Below are positions 34,070 through 42,070 of a stretch of 64,000 nt of DNA, in pieces (position 1 is the first letter of the stretch; each line of letters begins with the position of its first letter). The notes beneath the pieces were generated by a model. The model made no database searches and was not told where the DNA came from. It saw only the letters and a program-made list of their open reading frames with translations. Made by a program: the position numbers and the translations under genes. Source of the DNA: Alphaproteobacteria bacterium (GTDB taxonomy: Bacteria > Pseudomonadota > Alphaproteobacteria > Rhodobacterales > Rhodobacteraceae). The DNA lies in NCBI GenBank assembly GCA_030431825.1, contig JAUIIJ010000021.1, positions 1-64,000 of the forward strand, given 5' to 3'.

Positions 34070-34903
34070 TCACAATGGGCCCTCGAATGCGCGGTCATGG
34101 GTCAGGGAGGGCACCTTGCGCCGGGCTCTGTCGACAGCGGCTTCATCCATGTCGAATGTGAACACACCGGGGTCGGTTCCCGCGTCGAGCAGCACCTCGC
34201 CCCAGGGTGAAACGGCGAGACTGTGCCCGAAGGTCTGGCGTGACTTGCCGGCGCTGCTCTGATGTTCACCGGTCTGCGCCGGCGCCAGCACATAGCATCC
34301 ATTTTCGATCGCCCGCGTGCGCAGCAGACTGTGCCAATGCGCTGCGCCGGTGACATGGGAAAACGCCGCCGGAACGGTCAGTATCCGAGCGCCCGCCTGC
34401 GCCAGCGCACGATAGAGGTAAGGGAACCGGATATCGTAGCACACGGTCATCCCCACTTTGCCGAACGGCGTGTTGGCAACCGTGGCCCGGTTACCGGGGC
34501 GATAGCCGTCGGATTCGCGATAGGTTTCTTCCGGCGTGACCTGAACGTCGAACATGTGGATCTTGTCGTAGCGCGCCCTGATTTCTCCGTCCGGACCGAT
34601 CAGAAAGGACCTGTTGGCAAAGCGGCCATCGGCATCCTGTGTCTTGAGACCCAGCGAGCCGATCAGCAGCCAGATCTTCTGCTCTCTGGCCTGCACCCGC
34701 AGAGCGGCAAGTGTCGTGTCATCTTCTTCGGTCGACAGTATCGCGTTCTGGTGACTGCGGCTTGTCGAAACACAGTTTGTCACCTCTGGTGTCAGCACGA
34801 AGCCAGCGCCGGCGTCGGCGGCCTGGGCCACGTAGTCACGCGTGCGGACCAGATTCTCCTGTGGATCGTCGGAGCCATTGAGCTGAACGAGCGCGACCCT
34901 CAT
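34070..34903 (-). CDS. Carbon-nitrogen hydrolase (nitrilase superfamily, Nit1-like)
   Basis: 277 aa. The catalytic triad is visible: Glu in GFVLTPEVTN (about 40), Lys in YDKIHMFD (about 115) and Cys in VCYDIRFPYLYRALA (about 155). The layout matches Nit/omega-amidase-like members, which hydrolyse amides such as deaminated glutathione or alpha-keto acid amides. The ATG overlaps the stop of grxC (ATGA), so both are translationally coupled; the pairing with a glutathione-dependent glutaredoxin makes deaminated-glutathione repair a reasonable guess. Confidence 0.88.
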   Translation of the reverse strand: MRVALVQLNGSDDPQENLVRTRDYVAQAADAGAGFVLTPEVTNCVSTSRSHQNAILSTEEDDTTLAALRVQAREQKIWLLIGSLGLKTQDADGRFANRSFLIGPDGEIRARYDKIHMFDVQVTPEETYRESDGYRPGNRATVANTPFGKVGMTVCYDIRFPYLYRALAQAGARILTVPAAFSHVTGAAHWHSLLRTRAIENGCYVLAPAQTGEHQSSAGKSRQTFGHSLAVSPWGEVLLDAGTDPGVFTFDMDEAAVDRARRKVPSLTHDRAFEGPL

Positions 34904-35160
34904 GAGCTGCCGAGCAAAGCGTCGAGCTTGCCCGCTCGTTCCAATGCAAACAGGTCATCGCAGCCACCGACATGCAGATCGCCGATGAAGATCTGCGGCA
35001 CCGTGCGTCCGCCCTGCGCACGCTGGATCATCTCGGGCTTGCGATCAGGATTGGCGAGCACATCTATTTCCGAGAATTCCACGCCCTTCTGGTCAAGCAA
35101 GCGCTTGGCCGCGTGGCAATACCCGCAAAGTGGCGATGTATAAATTTCGACCGGTTGCAT
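34900..35160 (-). CDS. grxC: Glutaredoxin 3 (GrxC-type)
   Basis: 86 aa, the standard dithiol glutaredoxin size. The active site is C-G-Y-C (SPLCGYCHAAK), where most GrxC have C-P-Y-C. The GSH-binding TVPQIFIGDLHVGGCDDLFA follows. It reduces disulfides using glutathione. The start MQPVEIYTSPLC at 35160 is chosen; the longer frame has a non-family N-terminus. The Pro-to-Gly change in the active site would be expected to shift its redox potential. Confidence 0.92.
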   Translation of the reverse strand: MQPVEIYTSPLCGYCHAAKRLLDQKGVEFSEIDVLANPDRKPEMIQRAQGGRTVPQIFIGDLHVGGCDDLFALERAGKLDALLGSS

Positions 35161-35197
35161 TCGGACACCTCGAATATGTGAACATGTTTTCGATGAT

Positions 35198-35926
35198 CTA
35201 AGCATCCTTTGCAACTCGTGCCAGTGTCAGAACCCGCACATCTTCTGCTCCGTTGGCCATGCAAACCCGCGCGCAGGCCCCCAATGTGGCGCCGGTTGTC
35301 ATGACATCATCCACCAGAAGAACCGGACGGCCCGGCAGTTGAGCGGCGCGATTCGGGTGGACGCGGATTGCGTTTGCGAGTGTTTCGAACCTCTGCGCCG
35401 GTGATTTTCCTTCGAGCATCGGAGTTCGTTTGATCCGCTGGAGCATGTCCGGCACAACCTCGATCCCCAGTTCACGCGCGACCGACTGCGCGAGCAGAGC
35501 GGACTGGTTGTAGCGGCGTTTCACAAAGCGTGACCAGTGCAGCGGAACAGGAACCGCAATCATGCCTGGGCGCAGGATCGAGCGCGCCGCATGTGCCATC
35601 CAGCGCCCTGCGGGCCGCGCGATCTCCGGGCGGTCGCCGTGTTTCAGAGCGAGAATCATCTGTCGCGCGCGGCCTTCGTAAACCAGCGCCGCACGACCAT
35701 GCGACCACGGATGCGGATGATCCATGCAGTCGTCACATTCAAGCCGGTGGCCGTCATGCGCCCCGGGCAAGGCGACCCCGCAGGACTCGCACACCGTACC
35801 ACCGACAAACGAGGTTTCCCGCCAACATGAACCGCACAGGCCAAAGTCGCTTTCGACCAATGCGCCGCAGCCGAGACAACGCGCCGGGTACAAAAGCGAT
35901 ACCGCCGTTTGAATCCTTGCCAACAT
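35198..35926 (-). CDS. ComF family phosphoribosyltransferase-like protein
   Basis: About 242 aa. N-terminal zinc-binding cysteines (RCLGCGALV, LCGSCW, CESCG, CDDC) precede a PRTase domain with the PRPP motif VLLVDDVMTTGAT. ComF/GntX proteins are linked to DNA uptake or to use of DNA as nutrient; the biochemical reaction is unknown. The start at 35926 (MLARIQTAV) avoids overlap with the divergent methyltransferase gene 18 bp away. Confidence 0.87.
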   Translation of the reverse strand: MLARIQTAVSLLYPARCLGCGALVESDFGLCGSCWRETSFVGGTVCESCGVALPGAHDGHRLECDDCMDHPHPWSHGRAALVYEGRARQMILALKHGDRPEIARPAGRWMAHAARSILRPGMIAVPVPLHWSRFVKRRYNQSALLAQSVARELGIEVVPDMLQRIKRTPMLEGKSPAQRFETLANAIRVHPNRAAQLPGRPVLLVDDVMTTGATLGACARVCMANGAEDVRVLTLARVAKDA

Positions 35927-35943
35927 CCAACTAGGTTCCGCCC

Positions 35944-36762
35944 ATGACCCATGCCCCCCAGATATTCGATCGCGCCGCATTGCTGCGGCATCGTCGCAGG
36001 GCGCGCCCGGACGATCTTTTCCTGCAACAGCTTGCCGTGGACGAGGTGAAGGATCGCCTGTCGCTGGTTAACAGGACCTTTAAATCCGTCGCGATCGTGG
36101 CCGGATTTCCCGAAATCTGGTGGGCAAGTTTTCCCCAGGCCAAAGTGGTCACCGATAGCGAGACACTGGACCTGACCACCGGGGCGCATGATCTGGTCAT
36201 CCATGCGATGTGCCTGCACTGGGCAAACGACCCGGTCGGGCAGGTCATCCAGTGCCGGCGCGCGCTGTTGCCTGACGGGCTGTTTCTGGGGGTCTTGCTC
36301 GGCGGGCGCACGCTGCACGAATTGCGTGCGGTCCTGACCGATGCGGAAAGCCGCGCGTCAGGGGGAATTTCCCCGCGGGTTTCGCCGATGGCGGAAATCC
36401 GCGAAGCCGGCGGATTGTTGCAGCGGGCGGGTCTCAACCTTCCGGTTGCGGACAGTCAGGTGTCGGTCGCAAAATATCGCACTCTGACCCATCTCATGCA
36501 TGATCTGCGTGATATGGGCGAGGGTAACGCGCTCACCACACGTTTGCGCCGCGCAACGGCACCCGGCGTATTCAAGGTGGCGCAGGCGCTCTATCGCGAC
36601 GGGTTTGAAACCGGGGACGGGTATCTGCCGGCGACATTCGAACTGATCTGCCTGACGGGCTGGTCGCCGGACGACAGCCAACCGAAACCGCTCAGGCCCG
36701 GATCGGCGCGGACGCGACTGGCGGACGCCTTGGGGGCGAAGGAATCCAAACTGTCCGATTGA
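35944..36762 (+). CDS. SAM-dependent methyltransferase, BioC/NDUFAF5-like
   Basis: 272 aa. It starts APQIFDRAALLRHRRRARPD, a signature of the BioC / NDUFAF5 group, followed by a degenerate SAM domain (AIVAGFPEIWWASFPQAKVV, where motif I is weak) and LVIHAMCLHWANDPVGQVIQ, SPMAEIREAGGLLQRAGLNL. The mitochondrial relative hydroxylates an arginine of complex I, so a role in respiratory-chain maturation is possible here; this is an inference. Its stop overlaps the wider hemH frame, but hemH proper starts 54 bp later. Confidence 0.8.
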   Translation: MTHAPQIFDRAALLRHRRRARPDDLFLQQLAVDEVKDRLSLVNRTFKSVAIVAGFPEIWWASFPQAKVVTDSETLDLTTGAHDLVIHAMCLHWANDPVGQVIQCRRALLPDGLFLGVLLGGRTLHELRAVLTDAESRASGGISPRVSPMAEIREAGGLLQRAGLNLPVADSQVSVAKYRTLTHLMHDLRDMGEGNALTTRLRRATAPGVFKVAQALYRDGFETGDGYLPATFELICLTGWSPDDSQPKPLRPGSARTRLADALGAKESKLSD

Positions 36763-36815
36763 CCTGCAGGCAAAAGCGGTTATCTGCACTGAAACCCCTG
36801 CCATCAGGATACGCC

Positions 36816-37868
36816 ATGCTTGACACAAACAGCCGTCCCGCGCACGCCCCGTCAGATCACCCGGACATACCGACCGAGAAAATAGGCGTCTTGCTGGCAA
36901 ATCTCGGAACACCCGACAACTACGATTATTGGTCGATGCGGCGCTATCTGAGCGAGTTTCTGTCGGACAAGCGCGTGATCGACTATCCGTCCTGGAAGTG
37001 GCAACCGTTGTTGCAACTCGTTATCCTGTCCAAGCGGCCGTTTTCAAGCGGAGCGGCCTATAAGTCGATCTGGAACGAAGAGGCCGGGGAAAGCCCGCTC
37101 ATGACGATCACCAAGGATCAGACCGCCAAGATCTCCCGCGCGATGAGCGAGCGATATGGCGACCGGGTGATGGTCGATTTCTGCATGCGCTATGGCAATC
37201 CGTCCACCCGCTCACGGGTGCGTTCGATGATCGAGGCAGGCTGTCGCAAGATCCTGTTCTTTCCGCTTTATCCGCAATACGCGGGGGCGACATCGGCGAC
37301 AGCAAACGATGCGTTCTTTCGCGTGCTGATGGATGAGAAATGGCAGCCCGTCACCCGCACGGTCGCACCCTATTTCGACGAGCCGGCGTATATAGATGCC
37401 CTGGCCCAGTCGGTCGAACGCTCCTATTCGGGACTGGAGCAGCGTCCCGATCTGCTGGTCTGTTCCTATCACGGGGTTCCGGAGCGGTATCTGACCGAGG
37501 GCGACCCGTATCATTGCCAGTGCCAGAAAACCACGCGCCTGCTGAAAGAGCGGTTGGGATGGGGTGCGGAGGACATCACCACGACATTCCAATCCCGTTT
37601 TGGACCGGAAGAGTGGCTGAAACCCTATACGGTGGACGAGGTTGCGCGTCTCGCGCGCAACGGCAAGAAGAATATCGCCATCTGTGCCCCGGCATTCTCG
37701 GCGGATTGCATCGAAACGCTGGAAGAGATCAACGAGGAAATCCGGGACAGCTTTATCGAGGCGGGCGGAGAGAGCTTTACCTACGTCCCCTGCCTGAATG
37801 ACGATGACGCGCATATCGCCGCGCTCGCCGGTGTCATCGAACGGAATCTGTCAGGCTGGATCGACTGA
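36816..37868 (+). CDS. hemH: Ferrochelatase
   Basis: 350 aa. It inserts Fe2+ into protoporphyrin IX in the last step of haem synthesis. Typical blocks are GVLLANLGTPDNYDYWSMRR, RYGNPSTRSRV, LFFPLYPQYAGATSAT (metal-site histidine region), CSYHGVPERYLTEGDPYHCQ (catalytic His) and TFQSRFGPEEWLKPYT. The start at 36816 has AGGA 7 nt upstream; the frame is open earlier but without similarity. It is followed by a bidirectional terminator. Confidence 0.95.
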   Translation: MLDTNSRPAHAPSDHPDIPTEKIGVLLANLGTPDNYDYWSMRRYLSEFLSDKRVIDYPSWKWQPLLQLVILSKRPFSSGAAYKSIWNEEAGESPLMTITKDQTAKISRAMSERYGDRVMVDFCMRYGNPSTRSRVRSMIEAGCRKILFFPLYPQYAGATSATANDAFFRVLMDEKWQPVTRTVAPYFDEPAYIDALAQSVERSYSGLEQRPDLLVCSYHGVPERYLTEGDPYHCQCQKTTRLLKERLGWGAEDITTTFQSRFGPEEWLKPYTVDEVARLARNGKKNIAICAPAFSADCIETLEEINEEIRDSFIEAGGESFTYVPCLNDDDAHIAALAGVIERNLSGWID

Positions 37869-37891
37869 GGCAAATCCGTTTGCGGCAAAGA

Positions 37892-37920
37892 AAAAAGGCG
37901 GTGGAGACCACCGCCTTTTT
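37892..37920. terminator. Bidirectional terminator between hemH and the small membrane-protein gene
   Basis: AAAAAGGCGGTGG (37892-37904), loop aga, CCACCGCCTTTTT (37908-37920). The A run on one side and the T run on the other let it serve both converging genes. Confidence 0.9.
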
Positions 37921-37939
37921 CCCGATCTGATACCAGTGA

Positions 37940-38122
37940 TTAGCTGGAAGCGACAGCTGCGCCAACCAAAACCAGCAGCAGCAGCGGCAGCCAGATGCCG
38001 CTGGAAGAGCTGGTGGTTTCTTCAACGATAACCGGTGCTTCCACGACGGGCTCTGCCAGGTTGCCAGCAGTTGCGGTCGAAGCAGCAGCAGCCAGTGCAG
38101 CGGCGAGAACGAGTTTCTTCAT
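37940..38122 (-). CDS. Small secreted/membrane protein, 60 aa
   Basis: MKKLVLAAALAAAASTATA is a clear signal peptide, followed by an acidic linker (EPVVEAPVIVEETTSSSS) and a C-terminal hydrophobic segment GIWLPLLLLVLVGAAVASS. GGAGG lies 6 nt before the ATG at 38122; an upstream in-frame start is rejected. A single C-terminal membrane anchor with a short periplasmic part is inferred. Function unknown. Confidence 0.8.
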   Translation of the reverse strand: MKKLVLAAALAAAASTATAGNLAEPVVEAPVIVEETTSSSSGIWLPLLLLVLVGAAVASS

Positions 38123-38259
38123 ATTAACCTCCAGAGTTGGCACGGTTCACTTGAACGAACCGCGCACCATGACTTACCTCGTGTTTTTTTCTATGCAGCA
38201 ATGTGCATCGATTGCAAACTGTTGTTTGTGGGATGAGCCCCACGAACAAGACAATGTCG

Positions 38260-38865
38260 TCAAATTAGCAACACTTGTGTGCCCACCTTGGTCATTCCGA
38301 ACAACTCTTCGATGTGGTTGTTGTAGAGACCGATGCAGCCGTTCGACGATTGGCGCCCGATTTTGCGCGTGTCGTGGGTGCCGTGGATTCGGTAGTATTT
38401 CCAGCTAAGGTACAAGGCATGCGTTCCAAGCGGATTATCCGGCCCCGGCGGAATATAGGCGGGCCATTCCGGGTTCCGTTTTCGCATCGAAGGTGTCGGA
38501 CTCCAGCCCGGACCAACGACCTTGCGGATGACGCTGGTGCGTCCGCGGCGGGTCATTTCTTCGGTCAGCGGAACGCTGGAGGGAAACAGCTTGTAGATCG
38601 TTTGATCTTCTGACCAGAAGTGCAACGCCCGCGAGCGCGTGTCGACCAGGATCGCCCCGTTTCTGAGCGAACTGAAATGAGACCGCCAGTCGATCGTGCG
38701 GAAACTCGATATATTCCGGCGAACCGGCGCTTCCGGTTCCGGTGGTGGCCGCAAGGGATCGTACTCTTCCACGTCCTCTTGAGCGAAAAGTGGCGCACCG
38801 GCAAAGGCGATGCCCGTGGCCAGAAAGCTGCGGCGTGTCTGATTCGTATTCTGCTTGTATTTCAT
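38260..38865 (-). CDS. L,D-transpeptidase (YkuD domain), Tat-type signal
   Basis: 201 aa. Starts MKYKQNTNQTRRSFLATGIA with an RR signal and FLATG. The YkuD catalytic motif is complete: YRIHGTHDTRKIGRQSSNGC then IGLYNNH, with the Cys nucleophile and upstream His. These enzymes form 3-3 cross-links or attach proteins to peptidoglycan. AGGTG lies 8 nt before the ATG at 38865. It diverges from the CAP-domain lipoprotein gene; both act in the envelope. Confidence 0.9.
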   Translation of the reverse strand: MKYKQNTNQTRRSFLATGIAFAGAPLFAQEDVEEYDPLRPPPEPEAPVRRNISSFRTIDWRSHFSSLRNGAILVDTRSRALHFWSEDQTIYKLFPSSVPLTEEMTRRGRTSVIRKVVGPGWSPTPSMRKRNPEWPAYIPPGPDNPLGTHALYLSWKYYRIHGTHDTRKIGRQSSNGCIGLYNNHIEELFGMTKVGTQVLLI

Positions 38866-39031
38866 GATCATCACCTGCGTAACGTCGACATACCGAATCG
38901 TACGAATCATATGGCCAGAATGCCTCAGTCGCAAATCAATCGGTGCGCGGACGCCAGAGTCGGCCAGTGTCAGTTTGCGCATGGCCGCTCTTCGCGGTAA
39001 TTGCAGTGGAACTCAGACGTCGGAATAGTCC

Positions 39032-39547
39032 ATGATACGCATTGTTTCTCTTTTGTTGACCGGTTTGTTGGTGCTCTCTGCGTGTGAGGCGCCCAACACG
39101 TCCGGCGGCATTGGCGCAGATGGCCTGCCCCTGCCCAAGGTCTACAAGATCCGTAACAGCCAGAAAGCGGATATCCAGTTTCGCGTGCTTGATTCGGTCA
39201 ACGCCCTGCGATCCGCAGCCGGTGCCGGGCCTGTACAGCTCAACTCGGAACTGACTGCCGCGGCCGCCACCCACTCGCGCGACATGTCGGTGCAGAACCG
39301 GCCCTGGCATTTCGGGTCTGACGGATCGTCACCCATCGACCGCGCGCAACGCGCCGGCTACCCCGGCACGTTGCTGGGTGAAAACATCTCGGAAACCTAC
39401 GAGACCGAGTTGGAAACCCTGGCGGCGTGGATGGAAGTCACGGGAACCCGCGAAGTGATCATGGACCCGCGCGCGAGAGACCTTGGTTTTTCGTGGCATC
39501 AGGATTCCAGCGGCAAGATCTGGTGGACGATGTTGATGGGCGGCTGA
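39032..39547 (+). CDS. CAP/SCP-domain lipoprotein
   Basis: 171 aa. Signal peptide with lipobox LSAC (cysteine at 18), so probably lipid-anchored. Residues about 50-170 form a CAP domain: LDSVNALRSAAGAGPVQLNS, AAAATHSRDMSVQNRPWHFG, GENISETYET and the end SWHQDSSGKIWWTMLMGG. Bacterial CAP proteins are secreted and of largely unknown function. It converges with msrA. Confidence 0.87.
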   Translation: MIRIVSLLLTGLLVLSACEAPNTSGGIGADGLPLPKVYKIRNSQKADIQFRVLDSVNALRSAAGAGPVQLNSELTAAAATHSRDMSVQNRPWHFGSDGSSPIDRAQRAGYPGTLLGENISETYETELETLAAWMEVTGTREVIMDPRARDLGFSWHQDSSGKIWWTMLMGG

Positions 39548-39565
39548 TCGGGGCGCGTTGCCCCG

Positions 39566-40216
39566 CTAGCCCATCGCCTTGCCCCAGAGTGCCTTGACGC
39601 GCGCATCGCGACCACAGGAGTCTCGGTAGAACTTGTAGGCCTTGGCCTGTGTCTTGGGGCCGGCCCGCGTCAGGACCAGTGAATTCCCCTTGTAATAGTC
39701 CTGATGATAGGCTTCTGCCGGATAGAAGGGTCCGGCGGACAGAACCGGCGTGACGATCCGCTGGCCCAATTCGGCCTCTGCATCGTCGATTGCGGCCTTT
39801 GCAAGAGCCTTTTCCGCCTGGCCAGAGACGAAAATTGCGGTCCTGTAGCTGTCGCCACGATCACAGAACTGCCCGCCCGCATCGGTCGGGTCCACCGACC
39901 GCAGGAACATCGCGAGCAAGGTCTTCCGGCTGACGACATCCGGATCAAAACTGATCTGGACCGCCTCGTAATGTCCGGTTCCGCCACGCGTCACTTGCTT
40001 GTAGGTCGGGTTGGCAGTTGTCCCGCCCGTGAACCCCGACACCGCCCCCAATACGCCATTCACCTTTTCGAAATCGGCTTCGACACACCAGAAACAGCCC
40101 CCCGCCACGGTCAGGGTCTGTGGTTCGGCGGCATTCGCGCCTTGCCCTTTGATCCAGAACGCCGCCGCAATCAGGATGGCGAGAAGAATCGGTTTGAATC
40201 TGTTCAATGCTGTCAT
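39566..40216 (-). CDS. msrA: Peptide-methionine (S)-S-oxide reductase, exported form
   Basis: 216 aa. It repairs oxidised methionine. The catalytic motif is GGCFWCVEADFEKVNGV, followed by SGFTGGTTANPTYKQVTRGG and GHYEAVQISFDP. The N-terminus MTALNRFKPILLAILIAAAF then a cut near ANA is a signal peptide or anchor, so this MsrA should work in the periplasm. AGGAG lies 6 nt before the ATG at 40216. It lies among envelope genes. Confidence 0.92.
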   Translation of the reverse strand: MTALNRFKPILLAILIAAAFWIKGQGANAAEPQTLTVAGGCFWCVEADFEKVNGVLGAVSGFTGGTTANPTYKQVTRGGTGHYEAVQISFDPDVVSRKTLLAMFLRSVDPTDAGGQFCDRGDSYRTAIFVSGQAEKALAKAAIDDAEAELGQRIVTPVLSAGPFYPAEAYHQDYYKGNSLVLTRAGPKTQAKAYKFYRDSCGRDARVKALWGKAMG

Positions 40217-40344
40217 TGCACTCTCCTTCTCGGCACAGGTTGTCTTGTCGCCCGAGACCGGGCAAGACGATGACATGAAAAGTCACGCCGTGGTGACGCA
40301 AGGTGACCGCCAGGCACCGCAGCATGGCGGTTCGGGAGAGTATG

Positions 40345-41253
40345 ATGACGGAAAAAATGTCGACCCATCAGGCCGAGGATGACGCCCGGAACGAGGATAT
40401 CCTGATTTACGTGGATGGCGAACTCAAGCCGAGGGCGCAGGCCACCGTCAGCGTTTATGACAGCGGCTTCATGCTGGGTGACGGGGTTTGGGAAGGGTTG
40501 CGGCTCTACAAGGGGACGTGGGCGTTTCTCGACGAACATCTGGACCGTCTGTTCGAGGCGGCCAAGGCGATTGATCTCGATATCGGTATGGACCGCGACG
40601 GGGTGATCGCCGCGTTGCACGAGACACGGCAGGCCAACGGCATGCAGACCGATACACATGCGCGCCTGATGGTGACGCGCGGGGTCAAGATGCGTCCGTT
40701 TCAACATCCATCGCTAAGCAGATCGGGGCCGACCGTGGTGATCATCATGGAACATTCACGCCCGCAGCTGCCCCGGCCCATCCGCCTTGCAACCGTACCG
40801 CACCTGCGCGGGCTGCCGATGACGCAGGATCCCAAGCTGAACAGCCATTCCAAGCTGAACTGCATCCTGGCCTGTATCGCAGCGGAAAAGGCAGGGGCTG
40901 ACGAAGCTCTCATGCTGGACGTCAACGGGTTCGTGAACACGACCAATGCCTGCAACTTCTTTATCGTTCGCAAGGGAGAGGTTTGGACCAGCACCGGAGA
41001 CTACTGCATGAACGGGATCACCCGGCAAAAGGTGATCGACCTGTGCCGCGCCGATGGCATACCCGTGCACGAACGCAATTACAGCCTTGTCGACACCTAC
41101 GGGGCGGACGAGGCGTTTCTGACGGGCACCTTCGGAGCGCAGACACCCGTCGGATCGATTGACGGCCGGACAATCGGCGATGGACAGCTTGGCCCCGTGA
41201 CCGAACGGATTCGGGCGCTGTACAAGGGGCTGATCGACAAGGAGTGCGCCTGA
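40345..41253 (+). CDS. Class IV aminotransferase (branched-chain/D-amino acid type)
   Basis: 302 aa. A PLP enzyme of fold type IV. YVDGELKPRAQATVSVYDSG, FMLGDGVWEGLRLYKGTWAF, the lysine in LNSHSKLNCILA, and EALMLDVNGFVNTTNACNFF are typical. Substrate could be branched-chain amino acids, D-alanine or 4-amino-4-deoxychorismate. The VWEGLR motif favours a branched-chain aminotransferase-like enzyme but does not settle it. ATG 40345 has GGGAG 6 nt upstream. It is coupled to the next gene by TGATG. Confidence 0.85.
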   Translation: MTEKMSTHQAEDDARNEDILIYVDGELKPRAQATVSVYDSGFMLGDGVWEGLRLYKGTWAFLDEHLDRLFEAAKAIDLDIGMDRDGVIAALHETRQANGMQTDTHARLMVTRGVKMRPFQHPSLSRSGPTVVIIMEHSRPQLPRPIRLATVPHLRGLPMTQDPKLNSHSKLNCILACIAAEKAGADEALMLDVNGFVNTTNACNFFIVRKGEVWTSTGDYCMNGITRQKVIDLCRADGIPVHERNYSLVDTYGADEAFLTGTFGAQTPVGSIDGRTIGDGQLGPVTERIRALYKGLIDKECA

Positions 41254-41966
41254 TGCGGATCGCGATGTGGTCGGGGCCGCGCAACCTGTCGACGGCAATG
41301 ATGTACTCGTTCGGTGCGCGTGGCGATTGCGCCGTCGTGGATGAACCGTTCTATGCCGCCTATCTCGAGAAGACCGGGCTGGATCACCCCATGCGCGACG
41401 CAATTCTCAGGGCGCAATCCACCGACCCCCGCGAGGTGATCGAGGAGATCACCGGCGCCATCCCCCGCGACATGCCCCATTACTACCAGAAGCACATGAC
41501 TCATCACATGGTGCCCGGAGTGTCGCGCGACTGGATGCGCGGCATGGTTAATGTCTTTCTGATACGGCATCCCGCACGGGTCATCGCGAGCTACGCCGCC
41601 AAACGCGAGGACCCGACGCTCGATGATATCGGTTTTGCCCAACAGGCCGAACTTTTCGACGAGGTGAACAGATGGCAGGGCAGCCCGGTGGTGATCGACA
41701 GCACCGACATCCGCAAGGACCCGGACAGGATGCTTCGACGTTTGTGCAAAGCGATCGGTCTGCCTTTCACGCCCAAAATGCTGTCATGGCCGAGCGGCGG
41801 ACATCCCGAAGACGGAGCCTGGGCCCCGCATTGGTACGGATCGGTATGGAAGAGCACCGGCTTTGCCGCCGCCGAAGGGCCGTTGCCGCATGTACCTGAA
41901 CATCTGAAGGGCGTCTACGACGCCGCGCTGAAACACTACAACCGGTTGAAATCGGTGGCGCTCTGA
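41253..41966 (+). CDS. Sulfotransferase-like protein
   Basis: 237 aa. RIAMWSGPRNLSTAMMYSFG at the N-terminus resembles the phosphosulfate-binding loop and VFLIRHPARVIASYAAK the 3'-phosphate block of PAPS sulfotransferases. The C-terminal half (LCKAIGLPFTPKMLSWPSGG) fits too. The acceptor is unknown. Its ATG overlaps the stop of the class IV aminotransferase, a pairing that suggests a common substrate or pathway, so far unassigned. Confidence 0.75.
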   Translation: MRIAMWSGPRNLSTAMMYSFGARGDCAVVDEPFYAAYLEKTGLDHPMRDAILRAQSTDPREVIEEITGAIPRDMPHYYQKHMTHHMVPGVSRDWMRGMVNVFLIRHPARVIASYAAKREDPTLDDIGFAQQAELFDEVNRWQGSPVVIDSTDIRKDPDRMLRRLCKAIGLPFTPKMLSWPSGGHPEDGAWAPHWYGSVWKSTGFAAAEGPLPHVPEHLKGVYDAALKHYNRLKSVAL

Positions 41967-42070
41967 AGGCGAGCCGGACGTCGGCGGGGCGCTTTGACGG
42001 TGAGCCGGTTCCGAACCGGATAAGTGTGCTCAGGGGTTGCGCCCGCCGGGGCAATCGGGACAATTGCGCC

